A stretch of 64,000 bases of DNA from Sphingomonas sp. 3P27F8 (GTDB lineage Bacteria; Pseudomonadota; Alphaproteobacteria; Sphingomonadales; Sphingomonadaceae): the NCBI RefSeq assembly GCF_005502745.1, contig NZ_SCNL01000001.1, positions 457,814 to 521,813 on the forward strand, written 5' to 3'. The notes beneath the pieces are model-generated. The model was not told the origin of the DNA, did no database searches, and saw only the letters and a program-made list of their open reading frames with translations. Of the stretch, positions 1 through 8,920 are shown one piece after another. How positions within the stretch are numbered: position 1 is the first letter of the stretch; every line of letters begins with the position of its first letter. The translations under genes were made by a program, and so were the position numbers.

Positions 1-1691
1 TTCCTCAACGCAGCGACGAAGATGTCGGGCGCCGGCTTGGACGTCGACACGTCGTCGATGCTCGTGCTCGCATCCACGACGTCCGAAATGCCGAGCAGCT
101 CGATGTAATTGTCCAATTCTTCCTTCGACGCCGACGAGGCAAGGACGATCTTTCTACCAGAAGCGTTCGCCGCCCGGACGAGGTCGGCGGCCCGGGGAAA
201 GGGTCGGACACGCGGGAGGAATCGGTCCTTGAACACGGCATCGTGGGCGTCAGAGATGCGCCGACGTTCGGCGGACGAGGACTGGGGAAGGAGCGCCGGA
301 AGTAGCTGATCTCCGCCCTTGCCGATCTCGGCGTGGATGGCGGGGCGACCGATCGCATGGCCTTCTGATCGGAACGCCTGGTCCCATGCCTCAACATGAT
401 CGTCGTTGCTGTCGACGAGGGTCCCATCAATGTCGAACAAGATCGCCCGGATGCCTAATGTCGGCAAGCGATCGCGCCGCAGCCATGCGATGGAAGCAGC
501 ACCCGCGAGCATCGAAATCCCCAGCACCGAGCGGCGCCCGTGGCGCAGGCTGGCCAAGCCGTAGGCCGCCATTCCCGAGGTCACCAGCCCGACCTTTCCT
601 GAACCGGTCGTCCGCGCAATCCTCGCGGCGATACGTCCCTTCGCGAACTCGCCCGCCACCTCGCCGGCCGACGGACCCGAGCCTGGCGTCGGTTCGTCGC
701 CCATTCCGGGCATCGCCTCCTGACTGGCGACAGGTCCGCCGTCTGGCTTGGCAGAAGGATCCGCCGGCGGTGGCTTGTCGCCAACAGTCTCAACACTTGC
801 TGCCTTCGTCTCGCGTTCGAACTCAAAGTTCAGCTCCGCGCCGAACAGAAGGATGTAGCTGGAAAGATACAGCCACGTGAGCAGCACGACCACCGTCCCC
901 AGTGAGCCATAGCTGGCGTCGTAGTGGCCGAAGTTGGCGACGTATACGCCGAAGCCCAAGGTCAGCAGCAGCCACAGTGATGCAGTCAGCACCGAGCCCG
1001 GAGTGAGCCAGATCCAGTCGGCCTCGTCACCCTCGCGCGACGGACCAAAACGGTATAGCGCCGCCGCCGCAGCCGCCGCGACGCATCCCAGCACCAGATA
1101 AGAGACGGCCTTGCCGAAGGCGGCCGCCCATCCAGGCAGCTCGGGAAGCAGACGCTGAAGATGTCCCAACGCGGCGATCGCGGCGGCGGCCAGCACCGCG
1201 ACGAGCACGGCGGCCGCAGTCATGGCTAGCGCGAGCAGGGTGACCTGCAAGAAGCCCCGACGCTCCTTGCGCTCGTAGGCAATGTTGAGGGCAGTGACGA
1301 TCGCGCCCGCGCCGCTGCGCGCGCCGAAGAGTGCGATGCCCAGAGCGATGGCCAGACCCAACCCCTTCTTTCCCGCGGACGTGTTCACCACTCCCAGCAG
1401 CTGCTCGCCGACGAGCCGCGCAGCCTCGGCCGGCATCGCGGCGGCGAGCCGTCGCACATCCTGCAGGACGGTGGCGGGATCGACGACCAATCCATATGTC
1501 AGCACAGTCGCGCCCAACAGCGGGACGAGCGCCAGAAAACCGTAGAACGCGACTCCAGCGGCGACGAGGCTGACGTTGTCCTCGCCCGCCTCTTTCCACG
1601 TGCGGAGGGCGACGTCTCGCCAAGTCGAACGTGACATGGACCAAGGGCTCTGCGCACCCCCGGCGATCAGGCGGAACGGCATTGCGGGCAT
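1..1691 (-). CDS. YihY/BrkB family membrane protein fused in frame to a HAD-family phosphatase (3' end outside window)
   Basis: One reading frame runs from ATG at 1691 past the window edge with no stop. Residues ~20-295 are a YihY/BrkB (so-called ribonuclease BN) domain with about six membrane segments and typical motifs (EDNVSLVAAGVAFYGFLALV, GARSGAGAIVTALN, GSLGTVVVLLTWLYLSSYI, LFGAELN). A Pro/Gly-rich linker (~296-345) and a short hydrophobic stretch (~370-403) follow. From ~414 a HAD hydrolase begins with the DxDGT motif (ILFDIDGTLVDS, nucleophile D420) and a later LASSAS motif II. The HAD part has no ATG or GTG start of its own; a TTG near 470 is the only candidate. I read all codons across the junction and found no stop. 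An upstream in-frame extension of the N-terminus is possible. The YihY domain is certain; whether the fusion is made as one polypeptide is not. Confidence 0.75.
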   Translation of the reverse strand, partial: MPAMPFRLIAGGAQSPWSMSRSTWRDVALRTWKEAGEDNVSLVAAGVAFYGFLALVPLLGATVLTYGLVVDPATVLQDVRRLAAAMPAEAARLVGEQLLGVVNTSAGKKGLGLAIALGIALFGARSGAGAIVTALNIAYERKERRGFLQVTLLALAMTAAAVLVAVLAAAAIAALGHLQRLLPELPGWAAAFGKAVSYLVLGCVAAAAAAALYRFGPSREGDEADWIWLTPGSVLTASLWLLLTLGFGVYVANFGHYDASYGSLGTVVVLLTWLYLSSYILLFGAELNFEFERETKAASVETVGDKPPPADPSAKPDGGPVASQEAMPGMGDEPTPGSGPSAGEVAGEFAKGRIAARIARTTGSGKVGLVTSGMAAYGLASLRHGRRSVLGISMLAGAASIAWLRRDRLPTLGIRAILFDIDGTLVDSNDDHVEAWDQAFRSEGHAIGRPAIHAEIGKGGDQLLPALLPQSSSAERRRISDAHDAVFKDRFLPRVRPFPRAADLVRAANASGRKIVLASSASKEELDNYIELLGISDVVDASTSIDDVSTSKPAPDIFVAALR

Positions 1692-1818
1692 CCTCGTCCA
1701 ACGAACCACCCGACCAACCTGCCGCCAGCCCCATCGTTCCGCTGCGTCGCCAACGTCCGTCCGCAGTGCGGCGGTCCGTCCGGCGCCGTCACCTTGTTCG
1801 AGCGCCCTCGAAGCCAAT

Positions 1819-2331
1819 TCAGATTTCGGCGTCGACCGCGTGCCGCAGCATCTCGACGGCCACCGCGAGGCAGCGGAGGCGCACCGGGCCGCGCCCGATG
1901 TCGCCGAAATGCTCCTCACGGTGACGAATGCCCCAGTCCGTCCGCGCGCAGGCGAAATGGACGAGGCCGGGCTCGTCCCCCGGACCCGCTGGCCCGGCGA
2001 ACCCGGTGACGGCGATTGCGACGTCGCCTTCCGAATTCCGCAGCGCGCCCTCGGCCATCGCTATCGCCGTCTCTCGGCTTACCGCGCCGCACCGCTCGAT
2101 CGCGCGGCGATCGACGAAGAGGAGATCGCACTTGGCGTCGTCGGTGTAGACCACGAAGCCGCGCTCGAATGCACGACTGAGGCCCTCGACGTCGGTCAAG
2201 AGTGAGGCGACCAGGCCGCCCGTGCAGCTCTCGGCGGTTACGATCGAAAGACCCCGCGCGCACGCCGCGTCGAGGAGGGCGCGGGCGGACGCCTCCACCT
2301 TCTTGGGAACGACCGCCAGCAGCTCGCTCAC
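1819..2331 (-). CDS. CinA-family nicotinamide-nucleotide amidohydrolase domain protein
   Basis: A 170-residue protein equal to the C-terminal CinA (PncC-type) domain alone. It contains AESCTGGLVASLLTDV, the GAVSRETAIAMAEGAL block and AVTGFAGPAGPGDEPGLVHFA, all characteristic of enzymes that deamidate NMN to NaMN. GTG at 2331 is chosen because it overlaps the stop of the upstream DUF421 gene (GTGA) and has GGAG just before it, so translation is probably coupled. A longer in-frame ORF upstream is only read-through of the DUF421 region. The second TGF-type motif reads TGFAGPAGPG, within family variation. Function is inferred from the motifs. Confidence 0.85.
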   Translation of the reverse strand: MSELLAVVPKKVEASARALLDAACARGLSIVTAESCTGGLVASLLTDVEGLSRAFERGFVVYTDDAKCDLLFVDRRAIERCGAVSRETAIAMAEGALRNSEGDVAIAVTGFAGPAGPGDEPGLVHFACARTDWGIRHREEHFGDIGRGPVRLRCLAVAVEMLRHAVDAEI

Positions 2332-2825
2332 GACTTCTCCATTGGCACGACGCTCACCTTGCCGCCACGCTCGAACGTGGCGAGCGCGACGCGGTGGACG
2401 CCGGACTCCTGCTCCATGCGGATCGCCTCCAGCAGATCGTCCTCGCTCATGTGGCTCGCGGTCAGCGCGCGACGGTCTATCACCCCGTCGCGCACGAGCA
2501 CCACGGGTTTCCCCTTCACGAAGCGTGACAGGAGGTTCGAGCGGACCGTTGCCATCGCGAGAAGTCGGTGCAGAGCGACGAGGATTAGCGTCGCGGCGAG
2601 CGCGGGAAGAAGCGGAGCCTTGCCTGTCATCGCCCGACTTATGTTCGATCCGACGACGATCGCCACGAAGATGTCGAGCGGAGTGAGGTTGGAGAAGGTG
2701 CGGCGACCGGCGACGCGCATGCACAAGATACCGAACGGGAGAAGGATTGCGGCGCGTGCGCAGAGCTGCGCTGTCGAAGCGCTGCCATCGTCCGGACCGA
2801 TCACCGCGACTAACCAATCTATCAC
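2328..2825 (-). CDS. DUF421 (YetF-like) membrane protein
   Basis: A 165-residue protein with two or three N-terminal membrane helices (AILLPFGILCMRVAGRRTF, DIFVAIVVGSNISRAMTG, LPALAATLILVALHRLL) and a small soluble C-terminal domain with the family's KGKPVVLVRDGVID and DDLLEAIRMEQ segments. GTG at 2825 is preceded by GGAGGATAAC, a strong ribosome-binding site; the longer ORF to 2927 adds a non-homologous Arg-rich leader. The biochemical role of DUF421 proteins is not established. It shares a four-base overlap with the CinA-like gene and is probably co-transcribed with it. Confidence 0.85.
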   Translation of the reverse strand: MIDWLVAVIGPDDGSASTAQLCARAAILLPFGILCMRVAGRRTFSNLTPLDIFVAIVVGSNISRAMTGKAPLLPALAATLILVALHRLLAMATVRSNLLSRFVKGKPVVLVRDGVIDRRALTASHMSEDDLLEAIRMEQESGVHRVALATFERGGKVSVVPMEKS

Positions 2826-2932
2826 GTTATCCTCCCGTGCAGCGCGCCCAGACCAACCCTGCGATCGCGGGCGCTGCCGAACCGCGCGGGCATCAAGAAT
2901 CGCGAGCGGCATCACGCGATGCGCCACTCTAG

Positions 2933-3411
2933 CCCAACTACCGGACGCATGACACCGCGAGTGGTCAGTGACGTAGCCGCCTCATTGCGATATTGAGCGG
3001 GGCGGCGTTCGCGGTCGCCGCGTTCAGACTCGCAACGTTCTGACGTGGTATCTGATAGCCGGGTGGGGCTTTTACTCTAATGAAGGGAGGCCCTGATAAA
3101 GCTGGCGAACCAATCATCGGGCCAAGAATTCCGTCGGCCTAAGAGGCCGCGTGATGCTTGTCGCCGCACATCAAGCAACCTAGCCACGGTCACTGGTGTG
3201 CCGACGGCGACCGGCGAGGTATCTGCGCATACCACGAGCAGCGTCCCATCCGGCGTAAGAGGACTCCCGTCCCGAGGCGGACCAGGTTCGCGCCAATCCG
3301 TGGCGGCGCCCGACGAATTCCGGATCGCCGCCACGGACCGCCCCCAAGCCGACGAGCACCCCAGGGCGTCAGGTCGGCAAGCCCCGGTGCGGATCGAATC
3401 TCAGGGCGATC
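2933..3411. other. Intergenic region without a supported gene
   Basis: Several ORFs of 60-90 codons cross this stretch on both strands, but none has a recognisable motif, signal peptide or convincing ribosome-binding site, and their composition looks like out-of-frame GC-rich sequence. I see no RNA gene or clear repeat. Confidence 0.5.
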
Positions 3412-3603
3412 CTAGGCTGGCTTCGCGCCTGGCGTTCCGCACTTCGCGAACTGGCCTTTAGAGTTGCGGCACTTGCCGGTCACCTTCGTCGAAGCCTTTG
3501 GCGGACACTTAATGAACTTGCCCTTCGCGTCCTTGCACGGGGCCGCCACCACTGGCGACGCGATCATTGCCGTCGCAGCGAGGGCCATAGCGATCCGAAA
3601 CAT
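3412..3603 (-). CDS. Small secreted Cys/Lys-rich protein
   Basis: A 63-residue protein starting at 3603, preceded by GAGGAGATAAGG, with a clear Sec signal peptide (FRIAMALAATAMIASPVVAA, cleavage near residue 21). The mature part has two similar units, CKDAKGKFIKCP and CRNSKGQFAKCG, giving four cysteines spaced C-x8-C in each unit. Such tiny repeat proteins occur in sphingomonads without known function; disulfide pairing in the periplasm is an inference. The longer ORF start at 3681 would bury the signal peptide and is rejected. Confidence 0.75.
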   Translation of the reverse strand: MFRIAMALAATAMIASPVVAAPCKDAKGKFIKCPPKASTKVTGKCRNSKGQFAKCGTPGAKPA

Positions 3604-4122
3604 CCTTATCTCCTCTTTCGTTTCGTGTCCGGAACACTGCGCTCGATAGACAGATTGCGCAAGATCACCTCGAGGGCTCACGGTGTGATCCCCTCCTGCA
3701 GACGAACGCAGACTACGTCGTTTGAAGAGCTAGTGGCACTTCGTAGCCAGGGATCAGCCGGACTGTGAAGTTCGGCGGTGGGTCGCCAAGTTCACGGTGG
3801 TCTTGGACGGCTACTCTCGCCGCGCACCGCGAGCGAACCGCTGTCATCCTCGACAGCACTTTCTCGTCTGCGTGCTCCTATCGTGCCGTAACCATGCTGG
3901 CGCATGCGTCACGACCTCGTGATGGTGAAACGAAGCCGCGATCCGAGCTCGACGTCACTTCAAGTGAATGCTGCTCGCGCAGATCGTGGGCGGCGAGACC
4001 CGAGCCCGGTCCTGCGCGATCGTCGTATCCCCTAACGCCAAGGCAAGGCGGTCAAGACATTTGAGAACGTTTCCGCAAGCACGCGCTGCCGTGACCGGTC
4101 GAATGGAGTGAGGGGGACCTTG
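3604..4122. other. Intergenic region without a supported gene
   Basis: A 99-codon ORF at 3765-4064 (+) has no ribosome-binding site, no motif and a composition typical of out-of-frame sequence. The promoter of the small secreted protein should lie near 3640-3700. Nothing else is evident. Confidence 0.45.
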
Positions 4123-4398
4123 TCACGGCGATCCCTTGACCAGTGGCGCCGTCTGTCCTTCCTTCATCGCGGAAAGCCTTGCCTCGTAGGCATCTGCCAT
4201 CACGCGATGCGCCTTCACGACGGCCGGATCGCCTTCGCGCTGGGCGCGGCGCCGCTCTTCGTCCAGCCGTTTACGCAGATACTCTGCATCGCCGTCCACC
4301 GTCCCACCCCAGCGGGAATCCGGATGCATTGGCTTCGCCTCCGCGTCCCCTAGGATGAACGCGCCAGCGCTCATCGGGTCCTTCCCGACTCCCGTCAC
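4123..4398 (-). CDS. Hypothetical 91-residue protein downstream of a Crp-type regulator
   Basis: Its ATG overlaps the TGA of the upstream Crp-family gene, which suggests coupled translation. The product is charged and soluble (DAEYLRKRLDEERRRAQREG, MADAYEARLSAM), probably helical, with no cysteines and no membrane segment. I do not recognise a named domain. The composition and the tight operon position support a real gene. Confidence 0.65.
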   Translation of the reverse strand: MTGVGKDPMSAGAFILGDAEAKPMHPDSRWGGTVDGDAEYLRKRLDEERRRAQREGDPAVVKAHRVMADAYEARLSAMKEGQTAPLVKGSP

Positions 4399-5186
4399 GA
4401 TGTCGCGGGGACGAAGCCCACCCTCTTCGCGAGCTTCGCGTCGTTTTGAAGCGCGATCCAGCCCTTCCGCTGCGTAAGGAAGCCGTCCGTCCGGAGCGAC
4501 CGCAGCATGCGGTTGACGTGGACGCTGGTCAGCCCCAGCAGATCGCCAAGATCGGTCTGCGTCAGCGGCAGCGGCATGCCGTCCCCATTGGTGAGGCCGG
4601 CAGAGTAGTAGCGTTCCCGCAGTTCGAGCAAAAGGTGGCCGAGCCGGTCGGCCGCGTCCAAGCTCCCCAAGCGCACGACCTGTGCGAAAATGTAGAGGTC
4701 ATCCAGCCGCCGCGCGCGCTCGTAGGCGAGCGCAAGCTCCGAGCGCGCCTCTAATGTAGCCGGGTCAGGCATCACGCAGACGCTGACCGGGGTGATGGCC
4801 CTTAGACTGTCGCCCGAATCGTCGCCGACATCGACGACCATCTCGCCCGGAACGTATAGTCGGATCAGCTGGCGCCGGCCGTTGGCCAGCACCCTGACCC
4901 GGGCTGCGGATCCTTCGAGAATAGCGAGCCGCTTTTCACGGGCAGACCCTTCGGCCGCGAATTTGCCGAGGTCGGCGCATGCGGGCAGCCGTCGGGACGA
5001 ATCCAGGGCTTGTTTCACGAGCCACCAATCCGCCGGTCCGAGGTCGGCGAGTCCGACTAGCCTGTGAATCAGCGCATCGCCCGGCTGCCCGTCGCGCGTG
5101 ACCATCGCTCCGCCGTCCCGGTCATGTCGCAGTTGTATTCTCTTCGCACTCGGTCTCATGAAAGGCTGAACGGCTGTCAAAGTCAT
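4395..5186 (-). CDS. Crp/Fnr-family transcriptional regulator
   Basis: The 263-residue product has an N-terminal cNMP-type sensor barrel (LAILEGSAARVRVLANGRRQ, LYVPGEMV), a dimerisation helix (~150-185) and a C-terminal winged helix-turn-helix with the Fnr/Crp block LPLTQTDLGDLLGLTSVHVN followed by RMLRSLRTDGFL. No Fnr-type Cys cluster is present, so an iron-sulfur oxygen sensor is unlikely. ATG 5186 has AGGAAG at good spacing; ATG 5105 (MVTRDGQPGD) is an alternative start. It forms an operon with the overlapping 91-residue hypothetical gene. Confidence 0.85.
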   Translation of the reverse strand: MTLTAVQPFMRPSAKRIQLRHDRDGGAMVTRDGQPGDALIHRLVGLADLGPADWWLVKQALDSSRRLPACADLGKFAAEGSAREKRLAILEGSAARVRVLANGRRQLIRLYVPGEMVVDVGDDSGDSLRAITPVSVCVMPDPATLEARSELALAYERARRLDDLYIFAQVVRLGSLDAADRLGHLLLELRERYYSAGLTNGDGMPLPLTQTDLGDLLGLTSVHVNRMLRSLRTDGFLTQRKGWIALQNDAKLAKRVGFVPATS

Positions 5187-5355
5187 GCTGGGCTTCCTTC
5201 CGTGCCCCGGCCCGCAGCCCAGCATGCACCGCATCCGGCAGCGTGACAACCCGACCCCCGACTCCTCCCTGGCTGGTGAATCGGGCCGGTTTTCGACTAC
5301 GCCTCAGGTTCGCGCGGATATGGCAGGAGGCGGCGAATTGAACGTCGTGCATCCG

Positions 5356-5592
5356 TCAGTGGCGGTCCGCGACCCATCCCGCATCGTGTCCCGCGAAGAA
5401 CTTTTCGATCTCGTCGTCAGTCGGAGACCGGACCCGACCTCCTTCCAGCGTATCGACGGCATACTGAAGATGGATGGCGGGCAGCGAATCCCCACTGCGG
5501 TCAAGCAGTGCCAGCGCCATTTGCATCAGCGAAAGCGCGACCTCGCGCTGCCTTGCCGCATTTTCCCTACACACCACGTTCGCGTTCTCCAC
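5356..5592 (-). CDS. Hypothetical 78-residue protein
   Basis: ATG at 5592 has GGAGGG six bases upstream. The product is soluble and mostly helical (REVALSLMQMALALLDRSGD, SLPAIHLQYAVDTLEGG, SPTDDEIEKFF). No domain is recognised. The good ribosome-binding site and protein-like amphipathic pattern separate it from the overlapping ORFs on the other strand. Confidence 0.6.
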   Translation of the reverse strand: MENANVVCRENAARQREVALSLMQMALALLDRSGDSLPAIHLQYAVDTLEGGRVRSPTDDEIEKFFAGHDAGWVADRH

Positions 5593-5720
5593 GGCCCTCC
5601 ACTCCCGCGCCGAAACGGCCGGCTCGGCACCTTATCCTATGGACCCCTTGAGCGAAAAGACCTTTCCGGCCAAAATGGGGAGGCGCACCATTGCCGGGAC
5701 GCCGCGCGTTTCCCGTCCTG

Positions 5721-6353
5721 TTAAGGTCGAACGAAACGACACGCCAAGGCGAGGCCGGCGCTCGACGCCGCTGCGATCCACAGGCTGCCTGCAGGAACCC
5801 GCGACTCGCAGAGCGCTCCGGCGACCCCACCGACGACGAGGGCGAGCCAGAGCGCCAAATACGGCACCCACTGCATCGACGGGCGCCCACGGACCGCGTC
5901 GGCCAGGCGGTAGCCCAGCTTCACTAGCGTGCCCGTCATGTAGGTCACGCCGACGCCGACGTCCCCGTCGCGCTGGAACACCGCGTTTGAGGCGCCCATC
6001 GCCAGACACAGCAGCCCGATGGCGACGCTCGGCAACCCCGACGATCCCGAAACCGCGCCCAGCAAGATGAGTAGCGCGACGAAGGCGGCGGCCGAAGACT
6101 TGCGGTCGGAACCGGCAATGCCGGCGAACAGGACGCCGATGGCGACGCCGGAGACGAACAGCGCGATGAGACCGGCGGCAATCAGTCCCACCCTGTCGCC
6201 CTGCGAAAGTCCGACCGCCAACCGGGTTGAGTTTCCGCTCATGAACGACACGAAAAGGCCGCCGGACTTCATGAAGCCCACGGCATCGACGAAGCCCGCT
6301 TGAGCCGCGAAGCCCATCGCCAGCATGCGGTGCCGAACGTCGTAGCGGATCAT
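5721..6353 (-). CDS. DUF1275 (YoaK-like) membrane protein
   Basis: A 210-residue integral membrane protein with about six helices. It carries the DUF1275 signatures GFVDAVGFMKSGGLFVSFMSGNSTRLA near the N-terminus and AMGASNAVFQRDGDVGVGVTYMTGTLVKLG in the middle. The family is widespread and assumed to transport something, but substrates are unknown. Length matches the family. It appears monocistronic. Confidence 0.88.
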   Translation of the reverse strand: MIRYDVRHRMLAMGFAAQAGFVDAVGFMKSGGLFVSFMSGNSTRLAVGLSQGDRVGLIAAGLIALFVSGVAIGVLFAGIAGSDRKSSAAAFVALLILLGAVSGSSGLPSVAIGLLCLAMGASNAVFQRDGDVGVGVTYMTGTLVKLGYRLADAVRGRPSMQWVPYLALWLALVVGGVAGALCESRVPAGSLWIAAASSAGLALACRFVRP

Positions 6354-6405
6354 CCACCGACCATATCACGATCGACCCGGCCGCGACACCAGCGTCGGCG
6401 GGTAG

Positions 6406-6807
6406 CTATGGAGGCGGGACGGTGGTCGCAGGTCCCGGGCCGTCCGACAACAACCAGGCCCGCGCCTCGTCAACGGTCAGGAAGGCGCGCACTGCTGGCC
6501 CGCCCATCGTCCGCTCGACCTGAAGTTTGTTGAGCGTCTTCTTTACCGCCAGCGCGGTCCGCCCGGTCCAGCGCGACTGAAAGCCCGTCGTCATCTGCGC
6601 GAGTGCCTCACTCACGGGCTGCGACTGCACGGGGAAGTCGACCGACTCGCTCAGCACGTCGAAGTTCGATCCCCGCCCAATCTCCGCCACGGCGGCGTCG
6701 ATGGCCCGCTCAAAGTCGGCAACCGTCGCCACGTCCCAGAACCCCGTCATCGTCAGGTGCAGGATGCGATGTTCAGGATCGAAGGAAATCGTGAATGGCT
6801 CGGCCAT
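6406..6807 (-). CDS. STAS/SpoIIAA-like domain protein
   Basis: A 133-residue soluble protein starting MAEPFTISFDPEHRILHLTM. It has the alternating strand-helix pattern of SpoIIAA-like proteins (HLTMTGFWDVATVADFERAI, NFDVLSESVDFPVQSQPVSE, RTMGGPAVRAFLTVDEARAW). The final stretch about an amino acid in a mutable acidic segment before a helix is typical of the fold. A longer ORF to 6876 adds unlikely sequence. Function is not assignable beyond the fold. Confidence 0.65.
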   Translation of the reverse strand: MAEPFTISFDPEHRILHLTMTGFWDVATVADFERAIDAAVAEIGRGSNFDVLSESVDFPVQSQPVSEALAQMTTGFQSRWTGRTALAVKKTLNKLQVERTMGGPAVRAFLTVDEARAWLLSDGPGPATTVPPP

Positions 6808-6812
6808 GCGGG

Positions 6813-7126
6813 TCAGCCCTGTGTCCGAGCCGGAATGCTCGAACTCGCGTTGAAGGCGCCGAAAAGTGGGTCCCACTCGTTGATTACCATGTCCTCGATC
6901 AGACCCTCCAACGCGAAGGGATCGGTGGCGATCAGGCGTTCGAGGCTTTCCCTATCGGGAGCCGTCATGATCAGGAGCGCCGCCCTCACGTCGAGGTGGG
7001 CCAGCGGTCCCGACGCGAGCAGCGAGCCGTCCCCGAGCCTCTCCCTCAGCCATTGGACGTGCGGCATGACGTGCCGGGCCCAGCCCTCCTCGTCGGATGC
7101 TGATACGATACCGCGTAGACGGGCAC
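6813..7126 (-). pseudogene. YciI-like protein with an apparent -1 frameshift near its N-terminus
   Basis: From GTG 7126 (preceded by AGGGAGAGG) the sequence reads VPVYAVSYQHP and then loses frame; one frame over it continues DEEGWARHVMPHVQWLRERL through LLASGPL, ALLIMTAPDRESLERLIATD and INEWDPLFGAFN to a stop at 6813. Both halves match one YciI-family protein (small ferredoxin-like fold), so about one base is missing near 7094. An internal ATG at 7067 could make an 84-residue product lacking the first strand. A sequencing error would restore a normal ~104-residue gene. Confidence 0.7.
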
Positions 7127-7302
7127 GGCGACCTCTCCCTTCATCCTGCGGGCAGTTAGACTAAAGCGGCGCGGCGCGTCCATGCCATAGGGCATTGAAG
7201 GACGCGCCCTCGCTACGCCGACCTCGAGCGGCCGGCGACGGATCGACTGGAGGCACGCCTGATGATATCGCCTGTTGCAAGTCCGATCGATCGCGAGGTC
7301 CA

Positions 7303-7770
7303 GTGATCTATCTCATCGTCGTCGCCTCCACCATGCTGCTGCTTCCGGCCGCGTCGATCGTGGTCGACGCCGGGTCGGCACCGCTCCTCTGGCTCGTGGG
7401 GAAGTGGTTCGTATTCTGGGCGGTGGGCGCCCGTCTGATGCTCGCAGGGCTGCGGCAGTATCTGCAGCCCGCCTTTACCAGCCGCGACATCATGGGCATC
7501 GAGAGCGCTGAGGTTTTCGTGCTGGTCCGCGAGCTGGGCGGCGCAAACGTCGCCTCGGGCGTCCTCGGCTTAGCGTCGATCGCCGCGCCCAGCTTTGTGC
7601 TCCCCACCGCGATCAGCGCTGGCATCTTCTACGCCGTCGCCGGAGCCGAACACGCTCGCGCCGACCATCGGGGAAGGAACGAACTCGTCGCTATGGTCAG
7701 CGACTTCTGGGCGACGGCCATCCTACTCGGCTTTGCCGCTGCATGGGTGCTGACGGGCGGTCTGCGCTGA
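7303..7770 (+). CDS. Four-helix membrane protein (DUF6790-like)
   Basis: GTG 7303 follows GAGG at four bases and begins directly with a membrane helix (VIYLIVVASTMLLLPAASIV), so I prefer it to the ATG at 7195. The 155-residue product has about four membrane segments and the block LVGKWFVFWAVGARLMLAGL, RQYLQPAF, LVRELGGANVASGVLGLAS. This pattern resembles my memory of DUF6790 proteins. No catalytic motif is visible and the function is unknown. Confidence 0.6.
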   Translation: MIYLIVVASTMLLLPAASIVVDAGSAPLLWLVGKWFVFWAVGARLMLAGLRQYLQPAFTSRDIMGIESAEVFVLVRELGGANVASGVLGLASIAAPSFVLPTAISAGIFYAVAGAEHARADHRGRNELVAMVSDFWATAILLGFAAAWVLTGGLR

Positions 7771-8063
7771 GGTCTCATGGTCCGCGAGAAGAGTTCGGCG
7801 AAATCCAGCGATCGGATGAAGGACGGGCTCAGGCCGCCGTCTAGTTTCGATCTGCGTGTGCCTAGTAGCGCGCGCCCAAGCCTCTCCCCATCCGATGGTC
7901 TCGGCATTACTGCGCTGCCCGCCATCGTTCAGACAGGCAGCTGATACCCGTCCTTCGAAGGCGCCACTTTCGGCGCCTGCAGCGGGTGTGCGGCAGGAAC
8001 CGCGCACGTCTCACGATTGTTGGCTCCCGACCCCTTCATCTGATCCACGCAGGAGCTTGAGCC

Positions 8064-8861
8064 ATGACCGACGTGATATTCATCCACGGGATGTTCCAGA
8101 ACGACACGAGCTGGGCCGGCTGGGTCTCCAGATTCAGCGCCGCTGGCTACAATTGCGTCGCGCCGGTCTGGCCGCTCCACGAGGGCGATCCGCGCGAGCT
8201 CCGCGAGAATCCACCGGAGGGCCTAGGCGACCTGACGCTCGTAGACGTGCTGGGGAGCATCGAGCAGGTGGTCCGCGCGCACGATAGGCCGATAGTCATC
8301 GGCCACTCGGTCGGCGGACTGATCACGCAGATCCTGCTCAATCGCGGCCTCGCGTCGGCGGGGGTGGCGATCGACTCCGTCGCGCCGAACGGCATGGTCG
8401 ACCTCGACTGGGGCTTCATCAAGAACAGCACCATCATTGCCAATCCGCTGATGGGCAACTCGCCGATCAAGATGGACGCGAAGACCTTCCACAGCGCGTT
8501 TGCAAACACGCTTAGCGAGCAGGCCGCCACGCAGGCGTTCGAGGCGACCGCTACGCACGACAGCCGGAACGTGCTGCGCGGATGCATGGGAGCGGACGGT
8601 CGGGTCGACGTCGACGCACCGCATGGCCCGCTCCTCCTCATTGGCGGCGAGGAGGACCAGATCATCCCGGCGCATCTCACAGAGAAGAACTTCAAGGCCT
8701 ACACCGATCAGGGCAGCGTGACCGAGTTCGCGCCCTTCGCCGGGCGAAGCCACTTCATCTGCAACGAAGCCGGCTGGGAGGAGGTCGCGGACTGCGCCCT
8801 TGCGTTCCTTGAAGCGAACAGCTCCGCAAGCAGCGCGAAGAAGGCAGCGTTGGCCGATTGA
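8064..8861 (+). CDS. Alpha/beta hydrolase
   Basis: A 265-residue hydrolase without a signal peptide. Features in order: oxyanion region FIHGMFQND, nucleophile elbow GHSVGG (Ser near residue 82), the acid in GGEEDQIIP, and the catalytic His in GRSHFICNEAGWEE near the C-terminus. The layout matches AB-hydrolase_1 esterases and lipase-like enzymes; the substrate cannot be predicted. The preceding ~290 bases (7771-8063) hold no supported gene. Confidence 0.85.
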   Translation: MTDVIFIHGMFQNDTSWAGWVSRFSAAGYNCVAPVWPLHEGDPRELRENPPEGLGDLTLVDVLGSIEQVVRAHDRPIVIGHSVGGLITQILLNRGLASAGVAIDSVAPNGMVDLDWGFIKNSTIIANPLMGNSPIKMDAKTFHSAFANTLSEQAATQAFEATATHDSRNVLRGCMGADGRVDVDAPHGPLLLIGGEEDQIIPAHLTEKNFKAYTDQGSVTEFAPFAGRSHFICNEAGWEEVADCALAFLEANSSASSAKKAALAD

Positions 8862-8920
8862 GCTCGGCGGTCTGACTGGACCAAGAAGCAGTCTGAGTTG
8901 AGGGGCGGTCAGCGAGTCGA

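Noticed and set aside
7771..8063. Small ORFs on both strands between the membrane protein and the hydrolase
   Set aside because: No ribosome-binding site, motif or plausible composition.
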